Below, piece after piece: positions 8,949-17,263 of a DNA stretch of 56,794 nt. The notes under the pieces are model-generated. The model had not been told where the DNA came from, made no database searches, and was given only the letters and a program-made list of their open reading frames with translations. How positions within the stretch are numbered: the stretch's first letter is position 1; every line of letters starts with the position of its first letter. Both the position numbers and the translations under genes were made by a program. Source of the DNA: GWB2-37-7 sp049684915 (lineage in GTDB: Bacteria; Bacillota; Clostridia; Lutisporales; Lutisporaceae); contig JBAVGO010000019.1 in the NCBI GenBank assembly GCA_049684915.1, positions 1 to 56,794 of the forward strand. Direction: 5' to 3'.

Positions 8949-9345
8949 AGTTATCCCTCCTGTAATTTTAAAATTGAATAATATATTTTAAAGCAAAAAA
9001 ACAGGTCAAATTTATCTTCTTGACCTATACGTATAAGACACCTAAAGTTTGCTATTTCTGTGCCACAAGTACAAAGTGTTTTAGTATATGCCTTATAAAG
9101 GCTACTATCCTTTTCCATTGCTTAAACATATTAACAGAAATCTTGTTGACGATACGAAGTTGAGTAGCAACCCTTCGGAGTGAGCCTGAATTACTAAGAC
9201 GAGTATATCCTAGTATTACAAAATTAATTATGAAGTTTACTAGATACTATACTAATATTGTAGAGCTTTCTCTTTCGGTTGGTTTGAGCAACTATTTAAA
9301 TCATACCATAAATGGAATGTTATACCTACGTTTTTGTCATTTTTT
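8949..9345 (-). other. Long leader/intergenic region upstream of the LuxR-type gene
   Basis: About 400 bp with no convincing gene. On the minus strand it holds a hairpin of two stacked stems around 9159-9182 (CGAA/TTCG and GTTG/CAAC with loop CTACT) and further down the terminator-like hairpin at 8995-9026. A 55-codon frame (9118-8951) crosses that terminator, has no ribosome binding site and is probably not real. The region could encode a structured leader or a small RNA. No known riboswitch class was recognised. Confidence 0.35.
8995..9026 (-). terminator. Terminator or attenuator upstream of the LuxR-type gene
   Basis: A 7-bp stem (AGGTCAA at 9003-9009 with TTGACCT at 9020-9026) is followed on the minus strand by seven U. 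It lies about 45 bp before the AGGAGG of the regulator. No gene on this strand ends just before it, so it may terminate a short leader RNA or act as an attenuator. Confidence 0.5.
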
Positions 9346-9375
9346 AATAACCGTCTAACCGTCGTGCCTGGCACT
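9346..9375 (+). repeat. REP-like repeat, single copy
   Basis: This copy reads AATAACCGTCTAACCGTCGT followed by GCCTGGCACTT, which is the right-hand end of the transposase element at 50342-51298 with two substitutions. It sits next to the terminator of the grd operon, as REP-like elements often do. Confidence 0.75.
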
Positions 9376-9379
9376 TATT

Positions 9380-9427
9380 AAAAAAAGGAATCGGTTGTAA
9401 TTTTCATACAACCGATTCCTTTTTTTA
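9380..9427 (-). terminator. Bidirectional terminator ending the grd operon
   Basis: A 14-bp perfect stem (9386-9399 with 9407-9420) with A-tract and T-tract on its two sides works in both directions. It overlaps the last codon region of the GrdE-like gene and ends the minus-strand operon that starts near 18.2 kb. Confidence 0.85.
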
Positions 9428-10735
9428 ATATGCTTCAGCAAAAAGCTTGCTATGTCCCGATTGATTGCCCGACAAATAAAGATGGGTGGTATTCTCAAAC
9501 TCAATTGCCTCATCAGATGGTGGAAAATATCCTCCAGACTCTTTGTTCAACCTTAGAACAGCTCCTCCAACCACTCTTTCAACCTCTGGCAGCTTGTAAT
9601 GCTTTTCTATAGATCCACCGCTTATAATTGCATCCGCTTCTGGAACATCATCAACTAGGAGTATTCCTTCCGTGCCATCAACTCCACCGAATTCAAAGGT
9701 TATTGCAGACGCTTTGATACCGTTTTTCTCTGCACACTGTATGGTGAGCATACCGTCAACAGCAGCATTGCCCCCACCTTCCCATGCCATGATAAGTCCG
9801 TCAGCATTTAGATATTTTGCAAGCTTTACGTTAAAGTTTGCACAACGCTCCTTATGCCAGTTAGTTGGATTGTGACTGCGACAGAATATTATACCTCTGA
9901 AGTTCAAGGTCTTTCCGTGATTTTTGTAAAGCTCCATGACTATTGGATGATTAACATGTAGATATGTAGGCACCTTAAAGGCAGGCCATACATAGTTTCC
10001 GCTTACAACACAGCCATCCAGTAGCTCATTGGGATGCAGTAGCGTAGGCACAAGATTTTCAATGCTTTGAGCATACAAAAATGTGTTTGCATATGGTCCC
10101 TGATTCTGGCACTGCCATACCAGAACAACATTAGGCAGTTCAGGATTGACTTCATCAATACTGTAGCAGACGCTTTCATCGGGAACCATATCCTTTGTCA
10201 GTGAGGCGATATAAGTAGAAATCTTAATCGCAATTAAGCGAATATCATTATCATACTCTAAAGATGACTTATCCTCTGCCAGCTTATATATAATTACAAG
10301 ATTCAAGGTTTCACTAAAGGGTGTAAAGCCTGCTATGGGTCCTGTCATATCCATGATAGCATCCCTTGGATAAAGCAAACCGCTGCTTGCGCTTGACTTA
10401 TCCCATGGCAATGCTGCACTCTCCATGATAGTAAACCCTGTAAGTAGATTTGTCTTACCCTCTCCAACTGTAACAGGACTTCCGAAAAATCCGGAATACT
10501 GCATCCCGTTGCCGCTTACCTTATACATAGGCTGAAGGGTATCTAGCAGGTGGATAATACGGGTGTTTTCTCCCGGTTTTACAATTTCAAAGTCAATATC
10601 CTCAACTGCTTTAAAAAGTGTACTGACCTGATCCTTCAGATTCTGCTTGCAAATAGTAAGAATACCATCTGATAGGGATGTTTTGTCACCCCATAATACA
10701 TCCTTTATATTAAAATACTGTCTTATTAAATTCAC
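9425..10735 (-). CDS. GrdE-like subunit of a glycine/sarcosine/betaine reductase component B
   Basis: In glycine/betaine/sarcosine reductases the GrdE/G/I protein is made as a proprotein, cleaved before a Cys that becomes a pyruvoyl group, and with the selenoprotein GrdB/F/H forms substrate-specific component B. Family marks here are PGENTRIIHLLDTLQP, VGEGKTNLLTG, MDMTGP.AGFTPFSET, LHPNELLDGCVVSGN and the NQSGHSKLFAEAY end. The start chosen is GTG at 10735, 7 nt after AGGGAGGG in the end of the preceding gene; 436 aa matches the usual length. At the cleavage site the usual SGNC reads SGNY, so the processing Cys appears replaced by Tyr. It overlaps the selenoprotein gene by its leader and is last in the operon. 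Substrate unknown. Confidence 0.88.
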   Translation of the reverse strand: MNLIRQYFNIKDVLWGDKTSLSDGILTICKQNLKDQVSTLFKAVEDIDFEIVKPGENTRIIHLLDTLQPMYKVSGNGMQYSGFFGSPVTVGEGKTNLLTGFTIMESAALPWDKSSASSGLLYPRDAIMDMTGPIAGFTPFSETLNLVIIYKLAEDKSSLEYDNDIRLIAIKISTYIASLTKDMVPDESVCYSIDEVNPELPNVVLVWQCQNQGPYANTFLYAQSIENLVPTLLHPNELLDGCVVSGNYVWPAFKVPTYLHVNHPIVMELYKNHGKTLNFRGIIFCRSHNPTNWHKERCANFNVKLAKYLNADGLIMAWEGGGNAAVDGMLTIQCAEKNGIKASAITFEFGGVDGTEGILLVDDVPEADAIISGGSIEKHYKLPEVERVVGGAVLRLNKESGGYFPPSDEAIEFENTTHLYLSGNQSGHSKLFAEAY

Positions 10736-10739
10736 TTGC

Positions 10740-12074
10740 TTATCCCTCCCTGCTTTCATCAACCGCAAATATGGTTGGAGCTGTTACATCCTGTGTTATT
10801 GATTCCAACGCCTTCTGCAATATTTTGCGTCTGTATGCCTTTTCTCTTTCCAGCGGAAGGTCAGGATTACCAGCAGGTGAAGTAAAATCACCGCCGAACA
10901 CTATTCTATTCGCCCCTACATTATAGGCTATTGATGTAAAGGCTGTTATATGTGCATTGGGGAGTCCAGCTCTGTCCATTTCCTTTGCTATCGTTGCACA
11001 GCAACGCGTACACGTTCCTCAGGTGGACGTCATAATTGCAGCACTTACGCCTGCATTTTTAAGATCAGCTGCTATTTTTCTTCCCATATCCTTGCTGCTT
11101 TCTATATTGGTACCCACACCGCAGGTTGTGAAGAAATATTTATATATTCCACCTATTACTCCATCCTTCTCCAGAACTCTCATCTCATCCAAGGGGATGA
11201 GGCGATGAGGGTCATTGGTGGCAAAAGTAGTATCATAGCCTCCGTGAATCGATTCATATACTCCCTTGTTGAGAGAGTCCATACCTTCAATATCATACCT
11301 ACCATAGGTAACTGCAAATGCTTGCTTTATTTTATCAGGGTTACCCATCGGCACAAGACCGCCTGTTGTGACCAACGCAATTATTGCATCTTTGAGTTCT
11401 GTCACCTTTGGAGCTGGTGCCACGACCTCAAAGCCCCTCAAGGGTATCTCGGTCACGTATGGCTTATTGTTTAGTTTGTTCATCAGTATATCGACTACCC
11501 TTTCAGCTCCTGTTTCTTCATGGTATTCGTTATATCTATGTCCAGTACTCAGATATCCATCAAGTCTTGATGGGGCTATAGGTTCCTTTTTTGCAAGCTT
11601 CAGAGAGAGCTTTGCCAATGCTGGCAGAGATTTTGACATACCGACAGCTGTTTCACTTGTGGACACAATATAATTATCCTTGACATACATATCCACTGCC
11701 GGATTCTCATGCCACATAGCTGTTACACTTGGTATACCCAGCTCCTTCCTGACATAGTCACACATTTTTGCACAGGCGACCCCGTAGCGGCCTGCATTAA
11801 ATGCTGGTCCCGCAATAAATACATCTGGCTTTTCCTTATCGATAATCGCCTTGATATCTGGTATGATAGCTTGGAAGTTATCATCATTATTGATGTAATT
11901 GTCTCCGCAGACAATTATTTTTGTGACTTCCATCTCACCATTCCAAAACTTCTCCAATCCTATTGCAGGTCCTTTCTTTTCATCCAGCAGGCTTAGTCCT
12001 ACATGTGCCATAGTTTCACCGCCAAGTCCTGCATAGAATTGATTTATATAGTGTACTGCTTTAAGTACAGCCAA
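10740..12074 (-). CDS. GrdB-like selenoprotein, component B of a glycine/betaine-type reductase (UGA read as Sec)
   Basis: The frame runs through an in-frame UGA at 11021-11019 and continues 92 codons to a TAA at 10742-10740. The residues around it read TST-U-GTCTRCCATIAKEMDRAG, the U-x-x-C-x-x-C active-site motif of GrdB/GrdF/GrdH, so UGA is selenocysteine and the gene is intact (444 aa). Other family blocks are AVHYINQFYAGLGGE at the start, PDVFIAGPAFNAGRYG near residue 85 and VGANRIV after the Sec. The start chosen is TTG at 12074, 8 nt after AAAGGAG; the upstream ATG is part of that site. The enzyme reductively deaminates a glycine-type amine with electrons from thioredoxin and passes the product to selenoprotein A and component C, none of which is in this window. 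Confidence 0.92.
10992..11006 (-). promoter_or_regulatory. Candidate bacterial SECIS hairpin
   Basis: Thirteen nt after the UGA (minus strand) the RNA can fold CGTTGC-TGT-GCAACG, a perfect 6-bp stem with a 3-nt loop. Bacterial selenocysteine insertion elements are short hairpins at about this distance downstream of UGA. Confidence 0.6.
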
Positions 12075-12123
12075 TAATACCACTCCTTTCAATAGCTTTT
12101 CTGTTCCTCATTTTGAGATAAAC

Positions 12124-13614
12124 TTATGCTTGTGGTATGCTTCCATCAATCATGTCAACAAAAACGGTTTTTGATATCATGTACTTTTGGATGCCAGCCA
12201 CACCGATTCCGCTTTCTTTCCAGCCAGTGCCAGGTGATTCTATCATACCCTTGCTGAAATAAGTATTGACATAGATTTGCCCGCCCTTAATCTTCTCTGC
12301 AACTCTCAGCGCCCTTTTAATGTTTGTTGAGAATACAGCCCCGGCCAGTCCATATTTTGTAGCATTAGCGATTTCAATTGCCTCTTCCTCAGTTTCGAAA
12401 GGTGTTATGCACAAAACTGGACCAAATATCTCTTGCTGGAATATTGTCATCTCTGGTGTCACATCTGCAAAAATTGTTGGTGGAACAAAATTGCCTTTTG
12501 AAAGCTCAAGATCGATATACGGTTCCGCACCCATAATTACCCTTGCACCCTCTGCCTTTCCTTTTTCAATATAATTCCATACATTTCTTGCATGTACTTT
12601 GGAAATTAAGGTGTTGAAATTCACACCCTTTTCATAATCAAACCCATTGCCGGGTACTAGTTTTTCACATTCTGCCTTTAACTTGGTTATAAATTCCTCA
12701 TAAATATTCTTATGAAGTATCAATCTCGTACCGGATACACAGACCTGTCCTGAATTCAAAGTAAAAGCGAATCTTGCCCATTTGACAGTATCATCAACAT
12801 TGACATCATCAAAAATGATATTTGGGCTTTTGCCTCCAAGCTCTAGTGCAATGTCCTTCACTGTGTCTTTTGCTCTGCCGATAATGTACTTGCCTACGTC
12901 TGTACCCCCTGTCATGGACACCATATCCACCAGAGGACTTCTTACAAGCTCATCACCGACTTCATCTCCCGAACCAGTAACAACATTCACGACACCTTTT
13001 GGAAAACCAGCTTCATGGAATACCTCTGCTATCAGCAGCATACTTAATGAAGCCCACGAGGAAGGTTTTATGACAACTGTATTGCCTGCTGCAAGAATTG
13101 CACACACTTTTTGACAGCCCATCATAAAAGGTCCGTTCCACGGAAGAATTTCACCCACCACACCACAAGGCTGCCATAGAACATAATTCAAATGTCCTGT
13201 CTCACAGGGAATGACCTTCCCCTCAATGCAACGAGCTTTACCTGCAAAGTATTCAAAAGCATCTATACTCATCTGTGCTTCGTAATATAGTGTGCTCATG
13301 TAAAGCTTCCCACATTCCAGGGTCTCTATTGATGCAAACTCCTCAACTCTATTAGAAAGGATTTGTCCTGCTTTAGCAAGAAGCTTACTTCTTTCTTTAG
13401 CTGACATTTTACTCCAAGGTCCTTTATCATATGAATGCCGAGCAGCAAGTATTGCTTTTTGAACATCTGCAGCACCACCTTTATAAGCTGTTGCAAATGG
13501 CTGATTATCCACTGGGTTAATAACTTCAAACGTTTTACCTGATTCAGAAGCAACAAATTCGCCATTAATATATAACTTGTAGGGCTCCTTCTTTACAAAC
13601 AATAATGGATTCAA
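12124..13614 (-). CDS. NAD(P)-dependent aldehyde dehydrogenase
   Basis: It oxidises an aldehyde to the acid. The ALDH superfamily marks are all present: LPWNGPFMMGCQKV, VIKPSSWASLS, MTGGTDVGKYI, the catalytic Glu in LELGGKSPNIIF, the catalytic Cys in GQVCVSGTR, and EIFGPVLCI. The length (496 aa) and pattern fit the betaine-aldehyde/general ALDH group. The start chosen is TTG at 13614, 6 nt after GGGGGAG; the longer frame starts inside that site. In the operon it lies directly before the GrdB-like selenoprotein gene, so its acid product may be, or lead to, the substrate of the reductase. That link is inference. Confidence 0.92.
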   Translation of the reverse strand: MNPLLFVKKEPYKLYINGEFVASESGKTFEVINPVDNQPFATAYKGGAADVQKAILAARHSYDKGPWSKMSAKERSKLLAKAGQILSNRVEEFASIETLECGKLYMSTLYYEAQMSIDAFEYFAGKARCIEGKVIPCETGHLNYVLWQPCGVVGEILPWNGPFMMGCQKVCAILAAGNTVVIKPSSWASLSMLLIAEVFHEAGFPKGVVNVVTGSGDEVGDELVRSPLVDMVSMTGGTDVGKYIIGRAKDTVKDIALELGGKSPNIIFDDVNVDDTVKWARFAFTLNSGQVCVSGTRLILHKNIYEEFITKLKAECEKLVPGNGFDYEKGVNFNTLISKVHARNVWNYIEKGKAEGARVIMGAEPYIDLELSKGNFVPPTIFADVTPEMTIFQQEIFGPVLCITPFETEEEAIEIANATKYGLAGAVFSTNIKRALRVAEKIKGGQIYVNTYFSKGMIESPGTGWKESGIGVAGIQKYMISKTVFVDMIDGSIPQA

Positions 13615-13674
13615 ACCGTACTCCCCCTTTTGCAAATATTAATTTCAAGCTAAATATCCTGTTCTTTGCGATTA

Positions 13675-14562
13675 TTAAATTTTGTCGAGATAGTCTCTTA
13701 TTGATTCAATATCCATATTGACCTGTAGCTTGACCTCATCAAGACTGTTAAATTTCATTACGCCTCTGATGTATGCATAAATTTCAAGTGAAATTGTCTT
13801 GTCATATAAATCACCTAAGTAATCAAGCAGGAAAGTCTCTATTGTAACATAATTATAATTGTCAACCGATGGGCGCTGACCGATATTGGTAAGACCCTTT
13901 ATGTTTTTTCCATCAATTTCCGAAAGTGTTCCGAAAACGCCATATGCAGGCAGCTGCTTATACTGGCAGAAGCTGAGGTTAGCTGTCGGCATTCCGACAG
14001 TTCTGCCAAGTGCCTTGCCATGCATAACCACGCCCATGAGGAGGTATGGATGTCCGAGGAGCTCATTTGCCTTTTGGAGAGTGCCCTCTGCAAGCTCCTT
14101 TGCAATACGCTCAGATGTCACAGGCTCGCCATCAGCGAGTACAGTGTCACACTCGACAAGTGTATAGCCATATTTTTGTGCACACTCACGCAACACATTG
14201 ATGTTACAGTTGTCTGTGCCTGTAACAATGACTTTTACACCTAGCTTGTCCACCAAAATCTCTTTGATAAAATGCTCTGGCGATATATCCTTGTTTTGCT
14301 CGTCAATTTTATATGAAATTAGCACTTCTGGGCCATTTTTATTCAAAAGATGCTGTTTTTCTAACTCAGTAGAAAGAATTTTTCTCTCATTTAACAATGT
14401 TTCATCATATTCAAAGCTTAGAATAACCGAAGTAAATCCCTGTTTTGATGTGTCAAGTAATTTGTTGATAACTGCACGGTGACCGGAATGTACCCCGTCA
14501 AAACTTCCAAAAGCAACGCAAGTGTTGCTCATATTAAAATCATTTCCGCAAATATACTTCAC
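13675..14562 (-). CDS. RibF-like bifunctional riboflavin kinase/FAD synthetase
   Basis: The N-terminal half has the nucleotidyltransferase HxGH-type motif FGSFDGVHSGH near residues 18-28 and a TSERIAKELAEG block near residue 150. The C-terminal half has the flavokinase motif GKALGRTVGMPTANL near residue 182, then YGVFG, GLTNIGQRPSV and IETFLLDY. Length (295 aa) is normal. The GTG start at 14562 has AAGGAG 10 nt upstream. The product makes FMN and FAD from riboflavin. A RibF inside a catabolic operon is unusual; the housekeeping copy normally lies beside truB/rpsO. It probably supplies flavin to an enzyme of this pathway, but no flavoprotein is obvious in the operon. Confidence 0.88.
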   Translation of the reverse strand: MKYICGNDFNMSNTCVAFGSFDGVHSGHRAVINKLLDTSKQGFTSVILSFEYDETLLNERKILSTELEKQHLLNKNGPEVLISYKIDEQNKDISPEHFIKEILVDKLGVKVIVTGTDNCNINVLRECAQKYGYTLVECDTVLADGEPVTSERIAKELAEGTLQKANELLGHPYLLMGVVMHGKALGRTVGMPTANLSFCQYKQLPAYGVFGTLSEIDGKNIKGLTNIGQRPSVDNYNYVTIETFLLDYLGDLYDKTISLEIYAYIRGVMKFNSLDEVKLQVNMDIESIRDYLDKI

Positions 14563-14592
14563 CGTAAATTCACTCCTTCTCCATATCTAGTC

Positions 14593-14624
14593 ATTCTGCC
14601 ATGCAGTTACCTGCATGGCAGAAT
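14593..14624 (-). other. Perfect hairpin between the permease and ribF-like genes
   Basis: A 14-bp perfect stem (14593-14606 with 14611-14624) and TTAC loop. No U-tract follows on the minus strand, so a stability or processing role is more likely than termination. It lies 30 bp before the ribF-like start. Confidence 0.6.
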
Positions 14625-14660
14625 AAAAGATATCTATTTTATGTATGTATGGTAGATAAT

Positions 14661-16025
14661 TTACATTCCGAGGGGTTTTTTGCCTTCATCAAGCTTCTTT
14701 GTGCCGATATAGTAGAAGACCATACCAACTAAGAAGTATGCAGCTGTGTATGCCCAAAGCTTCCAACCACCACTAAGTATGCCAGGGATGTAAGCTGCGA
14801 TAATGATGATTAAGGTTGCTATTGGAAGAATATCTCCACCTGGAGCCCTAAAGTTGCCGGGAACATATGGATTCCTCTTACGAGCCCCAATGATTGTCAT
14901 ACAAATAATCGCAACGACGATAGCATTACAAAGTGAACCAAGATTTACGATTAAATTTGTAAGCTTCGGGAAAGCAGCAATCAGACCAACAACGAGCATA
15001 ACAACTATTTGTGCGTTTACTGGAACGCCTGACTTTTCGTTATTCTTTGCAAGGAACTTAGGCAGAATACCACTATTAGCAGAAGCCTGTAGGGCACGAG
15101 CTGCCAGAGCCATAACAACAAGGATTGTTGTTATGAGAGCTAGAACTGCCGAAATAGAGATAAGTTTTGTCAGCCATGGAATAGCTGCCAGCTTTGTGAA
15201 TGCTGCCGCATATAGTGGAATGTAAGCCATTCCTGGATTTTGTTGAAGGAATCCAGAACCAACAAGACCAAGTACTGTAACCATAACTAGAACATAGAGA
15301 GAAACAACAATACCCATGGCGATTGCCATAGCTTTTGGAACTGTTTTGTTAGGGTCTTTAATTTCTCCTACCATGAATGAAACTGCTACTATTGAGCCAT
15401 AAGCAACCATTGCAATCGGAATAGCACTCATGAAGCCCCATGTGCCTTCAGCACCCTGTGTGAAGAATGGAACTAACATTGCTGCATCCCATTGTCCGCT
15501 GGATAGTGCTACGCCAACGAATAATACCATTGTACCAGCAAGACCTATTGTCATTATTGTGTTAGCTTTACCTGTAACAGCCATATTAACTAGATTTAAG
15601 AGACCACAGATAACAACTATAGCAATTGCAATCGGAACCTGATACTTTGAAAAAAACGGAAAGCCAACGCCGAGATAAATGCTTACATAGATTGCCGAGA
15701 AAGCAGCACCTGCCCAGCAGCCGAAGAGGTAAGCCCAGGTTGAAATCCAGCCCCAAAGACGACCTTGTTTTTCATTGCTTCCAAGTGATTTTGCAGGAAA
15801 TACAAATATGCCGCCTGAATGTGGATAAATTGTTGAAAGTTCAGCTGTTTGGAGACCATATGCAAAAAGAATTACAGCTGCAATAACCCAAGAAATAATT
15901 GAAGCAGGACCAGCGTTTAAAATTGTTACACCTGAAAGAGAAAAAATTGCGCTTCCTATCATACCGCCAATAAGAATAGTTGAGCTATCGAGTAAACCAA
16001 GTTTGCCCTTTTGATTATTAGACAT
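14661..16025 (-). CDS. APC-family amino acid/amine permease
   Basis: The protein is a 454-aa integral membrane protein with about 12 hydrophobic segments. Segment 1 carries the APC helix-breaking motif GGMIGSAIFSLSG near residues 20-32, and YPHSGGIFVFPAKSLG near residue 70 is typical for the family. It would import an amino acid or amine in symport. The ATG follows GAGGAGAGG. Its place between the dehydrogenase and the GrdBE pair implies that it brings in the pathway's substrate, which the sequence does not reveal. Confidence 0.9.
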   Translation of the reverse strand: MSNNQKGKLGLLDSSTILIGGMIGSAIFSLSGVTILNAGPASIISWVIAAVILFAYGLQTAELSTIYPHSGGIFVFPAKSLGSNEKQGRLWGWISTWAYLFGCWAGAAFSAIYVSIYLGVGFPFFSKYQVPIAIAIVVICGLLNLVNMAVTGKANTIMTIGLAGTMVLFVGVALSSGQWDAAMLVPFFTQGAEGTWGFMSAIPIAMVAYGSIVAVSFMVGEIKDPNKTVPKAMAIAMGIVVSLYVLVMVTVLGLVGSGFLQQNPGMAYIPLYAAAFTKLAAIPWLTKLISISAVLALITTILVVMALAARALQASANSGILPKFLAKNNEKSGVPVNAQIVVMLVVGLIAAFPKLTNLIVNLGSLCNAIVVAIICMTIIGARKRNPYVPGNFRAPGGDILPIATLIIIIAAYIPGILSGGWKLWAYTAAYFLVGMVFYYIGTKKLDEGKKPLGM

Positions 16026-16218
16026 AAAACCTCTCCTCTTTTCTTTAAATATTTATGATTCCAGAGCTTTGCTATGTAGTTACTAACGCCCCCTCCTCCA
16101 ATGTAGACTATACATATATCGGTAAACGCATATTTACTGCGCTTAGCCCTTAAGTGTTTTGGTGTTTCAATGTCTGTTCTCTGAAAGTATTTTTCCGACA
16201 TATTTTCACCAATAACGC

Positions 16219-17253
16219 CTACATTTTTACAATAACGCGGTATGTTTTCGGGTCAATTGCACGTTCAAATGCGTATTCGATATTTTCAAAGGGCACAACC
16301 TCTGAAATAAGTATTGATGGATCAATCATCTTGTTAGATAGTAGCTTTGTTGCCGCCAGAAAATCACGTGTATTGGCATTTACAGCACCTGTAATTTTCA
16401 TTTCTGTCGAGTGTACGCTATTGACGTTTAACTCAATCGGTATGTTAGGGTGGAAGGATGAGTACATTACAACACGTCCCACCTTACCGGTCATCTGAAT
16501 GCTATCGATAGCGAGCTGTGGTAGTGCGGCAGTGCAGAACACAACATCGGCGCCTCTGCCCTCTGTAAGCTCTTTAACCTTTTCAATCGCATTGACCTCT
16601 TTTGAGTTAATCAGAATATCAGCACCCATTTTTTTTGCAATTTCAAGGCGGGCTTCATCAACCTCACAGGCAATAACGCGTGCACCTCTCATCTTTGCAA
16701 GTTGTATGTGGAATGCACCCATGATTCCGACGCCGATAATGACGACATCATTGCCAAGCTCAATGTTTGCATTGTTTATGCTATGTACGCAGCAGGCAAG
16801 GGGTTCAGATAGTGCTGCATGGATTAAATTCAAATCATCAGCCATTTTATATAGCGACTTTACGTCAAGCATCATATATTCTGCAAAACCGCCCGGTCCA
16901 CCTATTCCTTCGTGTATATCTGCCTTAAAGGAAATAACGCACTGGTTTTCGTGACCGCTTTTGCAATAATAACACTCGCCACAGCTTGTCAGCATTCTTG
17001 CCGCAACCTTATCACCTATCTTAAGGCTATTTACCTTACTGCCAACTGCAACAACTGTACCCGCTGCCTCGTGACCGCCTGCAAAGGGATAACGCTTCAT
17101 AACGCCGTTGAAAATCCTCTGCTCAAGTGTACAAATAGCACAGCTATCAACTTTTATAAGAACCTGGCTGCCCTCGGGCTGTTTCAGGGTTTTTTCAACA
17201 ATTTCTATTTTTTTCTCGTCAGAAATGATTGCTACTTTATATGTGTTATACAT
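16219..17253 (-). CDS. Zinc-dependent medium-chain alcohol dehydrogenase
   Basis: The MDR zinc enzyme marks are GGHEAAGTVVAVGS near residue 58, the catalytic zinc Cys in DSCAICTLEQ near residue 38, and the structural zinc cluster CGECYYCKSGHENQC near residues 91-105. The Rossmann fold reads VVIIGVGIMGAFHIQLAK near residue 170. Length (344 aa) is typical of threonine/sorbitol dehydrogenase relatives. The ATG has AGGAGG at 6 nt. It follows the aldolase gene by 10 bp and would oxidise or reduce a polyol or amino-alcohol intermediate using NAD(P). Confidence 0.92.
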   Translation of the reverse strand: MYNTYKVAIISDEKKIEIVEKTLKQPEGSQVLIKVDSCAICTLEQRIFNGVMKRYPFAGGHEAAGTVVAVGSKVNSLKIGDKVAARMLTSCGECYYCKSGHENQCVISFKADIHEGIGGPGGFAEYMMLDVKSLYKMADDLNLIHAALSEPLACCVHSINNANIELGNDVVIIGVGIMGAFHIQLAKMRGARVIACEVDEARLEIAKKMGADILINSKEVNAIEKVKELTEGRGADVVFCTAALPQLAIDSIQMTGKVGRVVMYSSFHPNIPIELNVNSVHSTEMKITGAVNANTRDFLAATKLLSNKMIDPSILISEVVPFENIEYAFERAIDPKTYRVIVKM

Positions 17254-17263
17254 AATATGCCTC

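Noticed and set aside
8951..9118. A 55-codon frame (MEKDSSLYKAYTKTLC...) before the LuxR-type gene
   Set aside because: It has no ribosome binding site and runs through a terminator-like hairpin with U-tract. It is more likely leader sequence.
8949..9345. Cyclic-di-GMP or other riboswitch in the regulator leader
   Set aside because: A CAAACC...CGAAAG stretch recalls GEMM, but the remaining conserved core and the second stem are missing. No known class fits.
10740..12092. Apparent frame break (stop at 11019-11021) suggesting a pseudogene
   Set aside because: The stop is UGA within the U-x-x-C-x-x-C motif of the Grd selenoproteins, both halves keep full family similarity, and a hairpin follows. 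It is read as selenocysteine.
15959..16201. An 80-codon frame in the gap upstream of the permease
   Set aside because: It overlaps the permease start in another frame, has no family features and no good ribosome binding site.
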